Assembly: GCA_963851085.1 (NCBI GenBank)
Contig: CAWKNX010000020.1
Coordinates: 1 to 64,000 of the forward strand
Direction: 5' to 3'
Length of the DNA stretch: 64,000 nt
From: DATFVJ01 sp963851085
GTDB taxonomy: Bacteria > Actinomycetota > Actinomycetes > Streptosporangiales > Streptosporangiaceae
Below, one piece after another: positions 8,443-16,024 of this stretch. Position 1 is the first letter of the stretch. Each line of letters begins with the position of its first letter. The notes below the pieces were generated by a model. It was given only the letters and a program-made list of their open reading frames with translations, searched no databases and had not been told where the DNA came from. The translations under genes and the position numbers were made by a program.

Positions 8443-9306
8443 ATGCCCGCGAGCAGCGAAGGGCCGACGGTCCGGCTGCGGCGCCTCGGCATGGAGTTGC
8501 GTGCGCTGCGCGAGGCCGCCGCGCTGAATTCCCAGCAGGCGGCCGACGAGCTGGGCTGCTCACAGTCGAAGATCAGCCGGGTCGAGACCGGCAAGTCGCC
8601 GGTGAGCGTCAGGGACGTCCGCGACCTGCTCGGCCTGTACGGGGTCACCGACGAGGAGCAGCGTGAACGGCTCCTCGATCTGGCCAGGGAATCGCGGCAG
8701 CGCGGCTGGTGGGCGGAGTTCGGTTCGTGGCTCCCTTCCGGATTCGACACCTATGCCGGGATGGAGGCCGCGACCGCCTCCGTCCGGGCGTATCAGGCCC
8801 AGCTCGTGCATGGGCTGCTCCAGACCGAGGACTACGCCAGGGCCCTGCTGCGCGCGCTGAGAACGGAGGACACCCGGGAGTCCGTCGAGAAGCTTGTCGA
8901 GTTCCGGATGGCCAGGCAAGCCCAGCTGACGCGGGACAAGAATCCCCTCCGGCTGTGGGTGATCCTCGAAGAGGAGGTGCTCAAGCGCCCAATCGGCGGC
9001 CTGGCAGTCATGCAGGTCCAGTTGCAGCGCCTCCTGGAGGCGGCCGAGGAACCGGCGATCACTATCCAGGTCCTGCCGACCGCGCGCGGAGCGCATGCCG
9101 GGCTGGACGGCTCCTTCTCGATCTTCGAGTTCCCCGACCCGGGCGACCGGGACGTCGCCTACGTCGGCGGCCCGGTCGGCACCGTCTTCATCGAGAAGCT
9201 CGAGGACGTCAGGAGATTCGCCACCAGGTTTGATCACCTGCGGGCCGCCGCCCTCGACATAGGCGAGTCAGCCGACCTGATTGCCCGCACTGCACGGGAC
9301 ATGTGA
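8443..9306 (+). CDS. XRE regulator with DUF5753-type C-terminal domain
   Basis: The N-terminal helix-turn-helix (LGMELRALREAAALNSQQ, then DELGCSQSKISRVETG) is followed by the Scr1/DUF5753-type domain recognised by YQAQLVHGLLQTEDYARA. These regulators, abundant in streptomycetes and relatives, are normally paired with a small DUF397 protein, and one follows here 85 bp downstream. AAGGGAG lies 7 bases ahead of ATG 8443, which is better than the GTG at 8437. The pair behaves as an antitoxin/toxin-like or developmental switch in the few studied cases; the target here is unknown. Confidence 0.88.
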   Translation: MPASSEGPTVRLRRLGMELRALREAAALNSQQAADELGCSQSKISRVETGKSPVSVRDVRDLLGLYGVTDEEQRERLLDLARESRQRGWWAEFGSWLPSGFDTYAGMEAATASVRAYQAQLVHGLLQTEDYARALLRALRTEDTRESVEKLVEFRMARQAQLTRDKNPLRLWVILEEEVLKRPIGGLAVMQVQLQRLLEAAEEPAITIQVLPTARGAHAGLDGSFSIFEFPDPGDRDVAYVGGPVGTVFIEKLEDVRRFATRFDHLRAAALDIGESADLIARTARDM

Positions 9307-9391
9307 GCTGGGCATCCGCCCCCGTGTTCCGCGCACTCAGACCACGCCAGCCGGCGGAGAATCTATCGAACGGCAGAACACAGGAGACCAA

Positions 9392-9631
9392 GTGACCCAC
9401 CAGACCGGATCGGGCCCGCCCCGGCCGGATCCCCCCGCCCGCACGGCCTGGCGGAAGGCGAGAGCCAGCGACGCCAACAGCGGATGCGTCGAAGTAGCGT
9501 TCCTCGCCCACGGCCGCGTGGGTGTCCGTGACTCCAAAGACCGCAGCAAGCCCGCACTCGTGGTCACCGCCCCCGAGTGGGCTCGCTTCCTGGCCGGCGC
9601 CAAGACCGGGGAGTTCGACCTCCGGTCCTGA
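9392..9631 (+). CDS. DUF397 small protein
   Basis: 79 residues with the DUF397 signature: WRKARASDANSGCVEV, VGVRDSKD and APEWARFLAGAKTGEFD. GTG 9392 is preceded by CAGGAGA at 6 bases. Its position directly after the XRE/DUF5753 gene is the standard two-gene arrangement, probably co-transcribed. Confidence 0.88.
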   Translation: MTHQTGSGPPRPDPPARTAWRKARASDANSGCVEVAFLAHGRVGVRDSKDRSKPALVVTAPEWARFLAGAKTGEFDLRS

Positions 9632-9730
9632 CGCCCCGCGCCTGCGTGGCGCTAAGCGGCCATGCGAGACGTTGACTTATTCTCGTTCTGAATGAATTCT
9701 ACGAGTCATGCCCTCATAGAAAGGATTCGG

Positions 9731-10069
9731 ATGTTACTCCAGCTCCTCCGCAGCGGCTGCGGCGACGGCAAGACCTGCCCTGCCCTGCATCAGACAGACC
9801 GCGGCACTGTCGTGATCCAGGGGTGGGCGGTCACAGAATCCGAACCCCGCCCGCTTCCCGGCGAGGAAGCGATCGAGGTACCGGCCGGGCTGCTCGCCGA
9901 GGCGCTCCACACCTGCCCAGCCCTGCACCATACGGGCCAGGGCACCGTCCTGATCCACGGATTGCCGGTGACCGACCCCGAAGCGCTCCGGCAACTGCGC
10001 CTGCCAATGGGTGAGCAAGCGATCGAGGTACCGGCCGAACTGCTCGCCGAGGTGCTCCAGGCATGCTGA
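9731..10069 (+). CDS. Small protein of two CPALH repeats
   Basis: 112 residues. Two tandem copies of a 45-50-residue unit, beginning TCPALHQTDRGT and TCPALHHTGQGT and ending EAIEVPAGLLAEAL and QAIEVPAELLAEVL, make up the protein. I recall single-copy versions upstream of DUF6879 genes, so this looks like an internal duplication. ATG 9731 is chosen because AAAGGA stands 5 bases ahead; the ATG at 9692 has no site. The stop overlaps the next gene start by 7 bases, so translation is probably coupled. Function unknown. Confidence 0.7.
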   Translation: MLLQLLRSGCGDGKTCPALHQTDRGTVVIQGWAVTESEPRPLPGEEAIEVPAGLLAEALHTCPALHHTGQGTVLIHGLPVTDPEALRQLRLPMGEQAIEVPAELLAEVLQAC

Positions 10070-10626
10070 GTGAGGCTGATCTCGATCCGTTCTTCGACGC
10101 GATCCGCCGCGAGGCGTTCCGGCTGGAGGCGCTGCCCGCGTACGCCGTCCCGGTGGAGTCGGCCGGGTTGCGCGCCTACCGGGCCGGCGAGCCGTTCCAG
10201 AGGAGCGAAGCGGGCCATGCGTTCAACGAGTACATCCGGGGCCAAGTCGAAGCGGGCGTGACCTGGCACCGGGTCCGCGTCGTGCGCAGCCCCTTGACCG
10301 AGTACGAGCGGTGGGAGTGCGAGTGGGTGTACAAGCTGAGCGAGCAGGTCGGCCACCACACGTTCGTCCTCGACCTGACCGAGACCCCCGGCCCGCCACG
10401 GCTGCCCCAATACGACTGGTGGATGCTCGACGAGCAGACGGTGCTGCGCTTCCATTACGACGACGAGGGCCAGTTCCTGGGCGCGGACCCCATCGAGGCG
10501 CCGGAGCAGGTGGCCGAGTACGTCCGGTACCGTGATGCGGCGCTCGTGGCGGCGGTCCCGTTCCCGCGGTACTGGGCCGCTCACCCGCAGTTCTGGCGTG
10601 AGAACTGGCTCAGAAGCCAGGCGTGA
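10063..10626 (+). CDS. DUF6879 family protein
   Basis: 187 residues, rich in aromatic and acidic residues, with AFRLEALPAYAVPVE, GVTWHRVRVVRSPLTEY, YDWWMLDEQTVLRFHY and AVPFPRYW. I assign it to DUF6879 from memory of such proteins lying beside XRE regulators; no function is established. It overlaps the CPALH-repeat gene and is followed after 29 bp by an XRE/DUF5753 regulator on the same strand, forming a three-gene cassette. Confidence 0.75.
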   Translation: MLSEADLDPFFDAIRREAFRLEALPAYAVPVESAGLRAYRAGEPFQRSEAGHAFNEYIRGQVEAGVTWHRVRVVRSPLTEYERWECEWVYKLSEQVGHHTFVLDLTETPGPPRLPQYDWWMLDEQTVLRFHYDDEGQFLGADPIEAPEQVAEYVRYRDAALVAAVPFPRYWAAHPQFWRENWLRSQA

Positions 10627-10655
10627 TCGTCCGCAGCCCTAGAATCCGGGGGTGA

Positions 10656-11495
10656 ATGGACCCGGAACGTTATCTCACTGATCGCGAGCGGCTGGCCACC
10701 GCGCTGCGGGACCTGCGCCAGAGCGCGGGCCTGACCGGCGTGGAAGCCGCGCGCCGGGCACGCATGTCCCAACCCAAGATCTCCAAGCTCGAGAACGGCC
10801 ACCTGCTGCCATCGGTAAAGGACGTGCAGGCCCTGCTCGCCCTTTACCGGGCCAGCCCTGCCGAACGCGAGGCCTTGCTCGAACTAGCAGGCCGGCTGCA
10901 CGCCACGATCGAGAGCAACCGCACCATCCTGCGCCGCGGCGCGGCCCGCACCCAGGCCCGGCTCGCCCAGCTGGAACTGAGCGCCACGACGCTGCGGTAC
11001 TTCTCCCCGGTCGTCATCCCGGGGCTGCTCCAGACAGCGGAGTACATGCGCCGCGTGTTCTCCCTCGAATTGTCCGGCGCCGAACTCGCCCGTACGGTGG
11101 CCGCCCGGCAGGAACGGCAGCAGACCTTGTACGACACGTCCAAGGCGTTCACGTTCGTAGTCACCGAGGCGGCCCTGCGGTGGCAATTCTGCCCGGAGAA
11201 TGTCATGGCCGCCCAGGCCAGCCACATCGCGTCCCTCGCGACCCTCACGAACGTAGACATCGGCGTGATCTTCCTGGGCGCTCCCGTCGGCGAAATTCCG
11301 CTGCACGGTTACCAGATCTTCGATGACCAGCTGGTCAGCATCGAGCTGGAGCACGCCATCGTGACCGTGGCAGATCCGCGCGACGTTGCCACCTACCTCA
11401 GGTTGTTCGCGATCATGTCGGAGGCGGCCGAGTTCGGCCAGACGGCCCGCTCCCGCCTGGCGGGGATGGGCGGTGCCAGGAACAGCCAGGGCTGA
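10656..11495 (+). CDS. XRE regulator with DUF5753-type C-terminal domain
   Basis: 279 residues. The helix-turn-helix spans RQSAGLTGVEAARRARMSQP and continues ISKLENG; the C-terminal domain has VIPGLLQTAEYMRRV, the hallmark ligand or partner region of these regulators. It closes the CPALH-repeat/DUF6879/XRE cassette and likely regulates it. ATG 10656 follows GGGGGTGA. Unlike the gene at 8443 it has no DUF397 partner. Confidence 0.87.
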   Translation: MDPERYLTDRERLATALRDLRQSAGLTGVEAARRARMSQPKISKLENGHLLPSVKDVQALLALYRASPAEREALLELAGRLHATIESNRTILRRGAARTQARLAQLELSATTLRYFSPVVIPGLLQTAEYMRRVFSLELSGAELARTVAARQERQQTLYDTSKAFTFVVTEAALRWQFCPENVMAAQASHIASLATLTNVDIGVIFLGAPVGEIPLHGYQIFDDQLVSIELEHAIVTVADPRDVATYLRLFAIMSEAAEFGQTARSRLAGMGGARNSQG

Positions 11496-11626
11496 CTCCC
11501 GCCGACAGGACGCACTCGTTGAGTACTCATTCATTCTTTGTAAGCATCACTTGAAGTATTCATCGCCAACTTGAATAATGGGTAGAGATGCGGCTCGCCG
11601 GCAGCCCACCTCTGAGGACGGCGTCG

Positions 11627-11745
11627 ATGACAACCTCGCCCGGATCAGGCCCGCCCGCCACCGGTCAGCACACGGACCTGAGACTGGACCGGCCGACCCC
11701 GGCCAGGATGTACGACTACTTCCTCGGCGGGACAACTTCGCCGCA
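11627..11745 (+). pseudogene. N-terminal stub of a DUF574-type SAM methyltransferase
   Basis: After a short N-terminus come TDLRLDRPTPARMYDYFLGG and, shifted by one base, RDNFAA. This is the start of the family seen intact at 23070-23885 (ARIWNYWLGGKDNYP). About 40 codons later it meets the end of a remnant on the other strand, so the gene was cut by a rearrangement. Confidence 0.6.
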
Positions 11746-12440
11746 ACAGTGGTGGCGGCGATCGGCAGCCATCTGTGCTGGCTGTCGCTGTACATGGTGG
11801 CGTGCCAGGTGCCGTCCGGGTCGGGGGTGGCGTGGATGGCGACGAGGACCAGGACCAGCGGCGGTTCATCCTGCCCGGTCTGCTGGCGCCGGGCGTGTAT
11901 GCCGATGAGCAGCGCGGGCCGGTCGAGGCGGTAATCCAGGCCCCGCCCGGCGGCCCCTGCCGGATGCGATGGTCGAGGATGCCGGCCGTACGCAGGAGGT
12001 CCTGCAGGGCTGACCGCTGCGCGTACCTGATCGCGCCAGATGTCCGCGGCCGGATGCCCGGCGGCAGCTCCAGCGGCTCGGTGGCCAGGAACTGGCACGG
12101 GATCCGGCGGAGCGCGAGCAGCCTCCGCAGGTGGGGCTTGGCGTCGGTGTCCCTGGCGATGGGAATGGCCGGTCGTGGGGGCCTGGGGGCGGAAGCTGCC
12201 GGGCAGCACGCTCCCGGCGCTGGGCAGGGTGAGGGGCTCTAGCGCGCAGGCTTCCATGATCTTCGGGATGGCAGGGCTGAGGAGGTGCCGCCAGGGGTCG
12301 GTCTCGGCGAGGGGGTCGCTGTCGGGGCGGCGGCGGTGGTCAACGGGCAGCCGCATGACCGGGGTGCCGGGCGCGTCGCGGGCGATCCAGGTGTTCTTGA
12401 CTCCCGCCCAGTGGCCGGCGAGGCGGGAGAGGTGAGCGCC
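11745..12440 (-). pseudogene. Decayed gene of unknown family, 3' of the DUF6855-like gene
   Basis: At least three minus frames in succession look protein-like: HLSRLAGHWAGVKNTW with TPVMRLPVDHRRR and ACALEPLTLPSAGSV; LRRLLALRRIPCQFLATEP with AIRYAQRSALQDLLRTAG; and YRLDRPALLIGIHARRQQT with HATPDPDGTWHATMY. They follow each other in order, which indicates one larger protein with several frameshifts, truncated at 11745. I have a weak impression of Argonaute-related pPIWI_RE proteins of actinomycetes but cannot support it; a profile search on the spliced frames would decide. Confidence 0.4.
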
Positions 12441-12857
12441 TCAGATGGCGCGCATTCTGTTGTTGCGGGGGCCGTGCTCGACCTCGGCGAGGCCCAGTGC
12501 CTCCAGGACGGGCGGGACGTAGTTGCCGAACCGGCCACGCAGGCCCTTCTTCAGGCCGTACCAGCCACCGACCGGGTTGGCGGCCGACCTGGCCCAGGCC
12601 TCGACCGTGCCTTCCTTGGCCTCTTTCTGCTCGTCGGCGTTGCCCAGCGGCATCCAGTCGCCGTGTTCCTTCAGCATCTTCTGCAGGTCCTCGATGCAGC
12701 GGAGCTGGTAGCGCAGCTGCGTCGAGCCAACCTGGACGACGAGCGCCGGCGGCTCGGAGTTTTCGTCGCGCCACGCGTCGAACTCGGACTTGCCTGGTGG
12801 CGTGCTCAGGACCCACGGATCGGCGGCGGTTCCCGATCCCTCGGTTTCGGTGGTCAT
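12441..12857 (-). CDS. DUF6855-like protein
   Basis: 138 residues starting MTTETEGSGTAADPWVL, with LRYQLRCIEDLQKMLKEHGD, WMPLGNADEQKEAKEG, NPVGGWYGLKKGLRGRFGNY and HGPRNNRMRA. I recognise it as a conserved actinobacterial family of unknown function (DUF6855, name from memory). ATG 12857 follows GGGAAGGGAGC. The gene is intact although the sequence downstream on the same strand is decayed. It is divergent from the WYL-type regulator, with a 96-bp shared promoter region. Confidence 0.7.
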   Translation of the reverse strand: MTTETEGSGTAADPWVLSTPPGKSEFDAWRDENSEPPALVVQVGSTQLRYQLRCIEDLQKMLKEHGDWMPLGNADEQKEAKEGTVEAWARSAANPVGGWYGLKKGLRGRFGNYVPPVLEALGLAEVEHGPRNNRMRAI

Positions 12858-12953
12858 CGCGTGCTCCCTTCCCTCTGGCCTGTCCCTCTGGCCTGGAATT
12901 ATGACACCCGATACATGACATCTCTTGTCTCGATTCGCGGCTATCTTTGACGC

Positions 12954-13535
12954 GTGCGCGCCGGCCGACTCGTCAGACTGCTGAGCTTGCTGCAAGCCCG
13001 GGGCCGGATGACCGCGCAGGAGCTAGCCGGCGAGCTCGAGGTATCGGAGCGCACCATCGCGCGGGACATCGAAGCGCTCAGCGTTGCCGCCATCCCGGTA
13101 TATGCGGTCAGGGGCTGCCGCGGCGGCTTCGAGCTTCTCGGCGGATTCACGGCCGATCTCCCTGTCGCCGCGGATCCGCGTGACCGTCCGCGTGGCGCCG
13201 GTGTGCGGCGCGCGCGGGTGCGTCTTTCGCCGCGCGGCCGGCGGCTCGCGGCGCTTACCGGCCACCCGGGCGGCGTCCGGATCCGCAGTAACGCTCCTCG
13301 CGTCGAAGGGCGGCACGACTGGGTCGAGGCCACCGTTGCCATCGAGTCGGTCGACTCGGCGGTGCTCGAAATGCTCGCCCTCGGGGCTGAGGTCGAGGTG
13401 GTGCACCCGCCAGAACTGCGAAGGCAGGTGCGCGAAGCCGCCGGGCGGCTCGCCGAGTTGCACACCGACGCCAGCGCCGCCGACAGTACGGCCGCCAGTG
13501 CCGTTGGCAGCGCCGATGACAGCGCGGCGCAGTGA
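12954..13535 (+). CDS. YafY/WYL-family regulator, internally shortened
   Basis: The N-terminal HTH_11 domain (RLLSLLQARGRMTAQE, then SERTIARDIEALSVA and GCRGGFELLGGF) is typical of YafY-type WYL regulators. The C-terminal part has VRLSPRGRRLAALTG, WVEATVAIESVDSAVLEMLALGAEVEV and PPELRRQV. At 193 residues it lacks most of the central WYL ligand-binding domain, suggesting an in-frame internal deletion. It may still bind DNA. GTG 12954 has no ribosome-binding site and a TATCTT box ends 6 bases ahead, so a leaderless transcript is possible. Confidence 0.7.
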   Translation: MRAGRLVRLLSLLQARGRMTAQELAGELEVSERTIARDIEALSVAAIPVYAVRGCRGGFELLGGFTADLPVAADPRDRPRGAGVRRARVRLSPRGRRLAALTGHPGGVRIRSNAPRVEGRHDWVEATVAIESVDSAVLEMLALGAEVEVVHPPELRRQVREAAGRLAELHTDASAADSTAASAVGSADDSAAQ

Positions 13536-13627
13536 GCCCATCTTGCGCGGAGTAAGAACCCCTGATGTCCTGGATGGGCAAAACGTCCAGGTTGCGGCCC
13601 TGCGGGCCGCTCAGGTGGTGATCCGTC

Positions 13628-15994
13628 GTGACCCACGCGCTCTCGGAGCAACCGCCAGCCGGCATGGCTGCCGATGACGCCACGCTCGAAGTCCTGCGCG
13701 CGATAGAGCGGCGCGTGCTGTGGCTGTCGACCGCGATCGTCCATCACGCCAACCGGGTGCGCCCGAACCCCACGGGATTGAAGGTCGGCGGGCATCAGGC
13801 ATCGAGTGCGTCGATGGTGTCCATCACGACGGCGCTGTGGTTCCGCCAGTTGACGGCGGGTGACCGGGTATCGGTGAAACCGCACGCTTCGCCGGTACTG
13901 CACGCGATCAACTACCTGCTTGGCGCGCTGGACGAGCGGTATCTGACGACGTTGCGCGCGTTCGGCGGGCTGCAGAGCTACCCGAGCCGGTCCAAGGACC
14001 CCGACCCGGTGGACTACTCGACAGGTTCGGTGGGCGTCGGGGCCACCGCACCGGTCTGGGGAGCACTGGCGCGCCGGTACGTGAACACCCACATGGGGGG
14101 CGCTGGGACAGGCCGGCAGTACTCGCTGCTCGGTGACGCGGAACTGGACGAGGGCGCCTGCTGGGAGGCAATCCTGGATCCCACGGTGGCGGAACTTGGC
14201 GAGGTGGTGTGGATCGTCGATCTCAACCGCCAGTCACTGGACCGGGTGGTGCCCAACATCGGCGCCCCGCGATTGCAGGGCATGTTCAGCGCGGCCGGAT
14301 GGCAGGTGCTCACGGTCAAATACGGGCAGCCCTTGCTCGCGCTGTTCGCGGAGCCGGGCGGCGAGGCCCTGCGCCGCCGGATCGACGAGATGCCCAACCC
14401 GGAGTTCCAGCGGCTGCTGCGGTGCACCGCCGGTCAGGTGCGGGAGCGACTGCCGGGCAGTGGTGCCCGCGCCGAGCCGATCAGACGCTTGGTCGCCGCG
14501 GTGAGCGACGACGCGCTGCACGCGGCGATCCGCAGCCTTGGCGGACATGACCAGGCCGCGCTGGCCGGCGCGTTCGCGGCGATCGAGGATTCCAGGCCGA
14601 CGGTGATCTTCGCCTACACGGTGAAGGGGTACGGGCTGCCGACCGAAGGGCATCCGCAGAATCACTCCTCGTTGCTCACCGAGGGCCAGATGCGCGACCT
14701 GGCAGCACGGCTGGGCACGGATCCCGATCAGCCGTGGGCAAGGTTCCCGGCCGGCAGCGCGGAAGCCGAGCTTTGCGCGGCGACGGCCATCAGGTTGCTG
14801 CGGCACGAGCCAGGGCTGGCCGGTGCGGCGGAGATACCGGCCGACCTCGGCCGCACCCCACGTGGGAAGACGACCACGCAGGCCGCGCTCGGCCGCGCGC
14901 TGCTCGACCTCACCAGGCAGGCGCCGGAGGCCGCACGCAGGGTGGTGACGGTGAGTCCTGACGTCAGCTCGAGCACGAACCTGGGCGGCTGGGTGAACAA
15001 GGTCGGGGTCTGGTCGGTATCCGAGCGCGTGGACTGGTTCGCGGACGACGGCGAGACGATCCTGCACTGGCGCGAAACCACCGCGGGCCAGCACATCGAG
15101 CTGGGGATCGCCGAGACCAACCTGGTCGGCCTGCTCGGCGAGCTCGGGGCCACCTGGAGCCGGTGGGGGCAGCCACTGCTGCCGATCGGGGTGCTCTACG
15201 ACCCGTTCGTCGAGCGCGCGCTCGAACCGTGGTCGTTCGGCATCTATGCCGGCGGGCAGTCCATCCTCATCGGCACGCCGTCAGGGGTCAGCCTCGCCCC
15301 GGAGGGCGGGGCACATCAGTCGATCACCACCCCGTCGATCGGCGCCGAGCAGCCCGGCTGCATCAGCTACGAGCCGGCCTTTGCCCTCGACGCCGAGTGG
15401 TGCCTGCTGGCCAGCCTGGCCAGGCTGGGCAGGCCCGATGGCCGGTCGGCCTACCTGCGCCTCGCCACCCGGCCGGTGGACCAGGCACTGGCGGCGGTGC
15501 CAGGCGACCCAGCCGCGCGGGAACTGCGGCGGCGGCAGGTCGTCGCCGGTGCCTACCCGATCCGGCGGCACCCCGGGCCACAGGTGACGATCGCCGCCAT
15601 GGGAGCGGTGCTGACCGAGGCACTGGCAGCCGCCGACCGCCTCGATCGCAGCGGCATCAGCGCCGACGTCACGTGCGTGACCAGCCCGGGCCTGCTCTTC
15701 CAGGCCGTGCAGGCGCGCTACGGACTCCAGCAGGCACCGGATTGGGTCCTCGGCCAGGTGTTCCCGGCCAGCCGGGCAAGGCCGATGGTCACCGTCCTTG
15801 ACGGGCACCCCCACACGCTGGCCTTCCTGGCCGGCATCAACCAGGTCCCCGCCGTGCACCTGGGCGTCACCCGCTTCGGCCAGTCCGGGGGTATCGATGA
15901 CGTCTACCGCTACCACGGGCTGGATACCGACAGCATCGTCCGCGCCGGGCTCGAGCTTGCCACGAGAGGGCCAGCCACCGAACGGGCCGGGTAG
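13628..15994 (+). CDS. Transketolase-like / AceE-type E1 protein
   Basis: 788 residues resembling homodimeric pyruvate-dehydrogenase E1/transketolase enzymes. The thiamine-diphosphate motif is GDAELDEG...WIVDLNRQSLD (about residues 175-205); the N-terminal HQASSASMVSITTALWF, the central pyrimidine domain (SPDVSSSTNLGGW, GIAETNLVGLLGELG) and the TK C-terminal domain (AGINQVPAVHLGVTRFGQSG) are present. E1 would decarboxylate a 2-oxo acid and pass the acyl group to a lipoyl E2, but no E2 or E3 gene is in the window. GTG 13628 follows AGGTGG. Substrate uncertain. Confidence 0.82.
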   Translation: MTHALSEQPPAGMAADDATLEVLRAIERRVLWLSTAIVHHANRVRPNPTGLKVGGHQASSASMVSITTALWFRQLTAGDRVSVKPHASPVLHAINYLLGALDERYLTTLRAFGGLQSYPSRSKDPDPVDYSTGSVGVGATAPVWGALARRYVNTHMGGAGTGRQYSLLGDAELDEGACWEAILDPTVAELGEVVWIVDLNRQSLDRVVPNIGAPRLQGMFSAAGWQVLTVKYGQPLLALFAEPGGEALRRRIDEMPNPEFQRLLRCTAGQVRERLPGSGARAEPIRRLVAAVSDDALHAAIRSLGGHDQAALAGAFAAIEDSRPTVIFAYTVKGYGLPTEGHPQNHSSLLTEGQMRDLAARLGTDPDQPWARFPAGSAEAELCAATAIRLLRHEPGLAGAAEIPADLGRTPRGKTTTQAALGRALLDLTRQAPEAARRVVTVSPDVSSSTNLGGWVNKVGVWSVSERVDWFADDGETILHWRETTAGQHIELGIAETNLVGLLGELGATWSRWGQPLLPIGVLYDPFVERALEPWSFGIYAGGQSILIGTPSGVSLAPEGGAHQSITTPSIGAEQPGCISYEPAFALDAEWCLLASLARLGRPDGRSAYLRLATRPVDQALAAVPGDPAARELRRRQVVAGAYPIRRHPGPQVTIAAMGAVLTEALAAADRLDRSGISADVTCVTSPGLLFQAVQARYGLQQAPDWVLGQVFPASRARPMVTVLDGHPHTLAFLAGINQVPAVHLGVTRFGQSGGIDDVYRYHGLDTDSIVRAGLELATRGPATERAG

Positions 15995-16024
15995 ACGGCT
16001 GTCCGGGCGGGTCAGAGATGCCGG

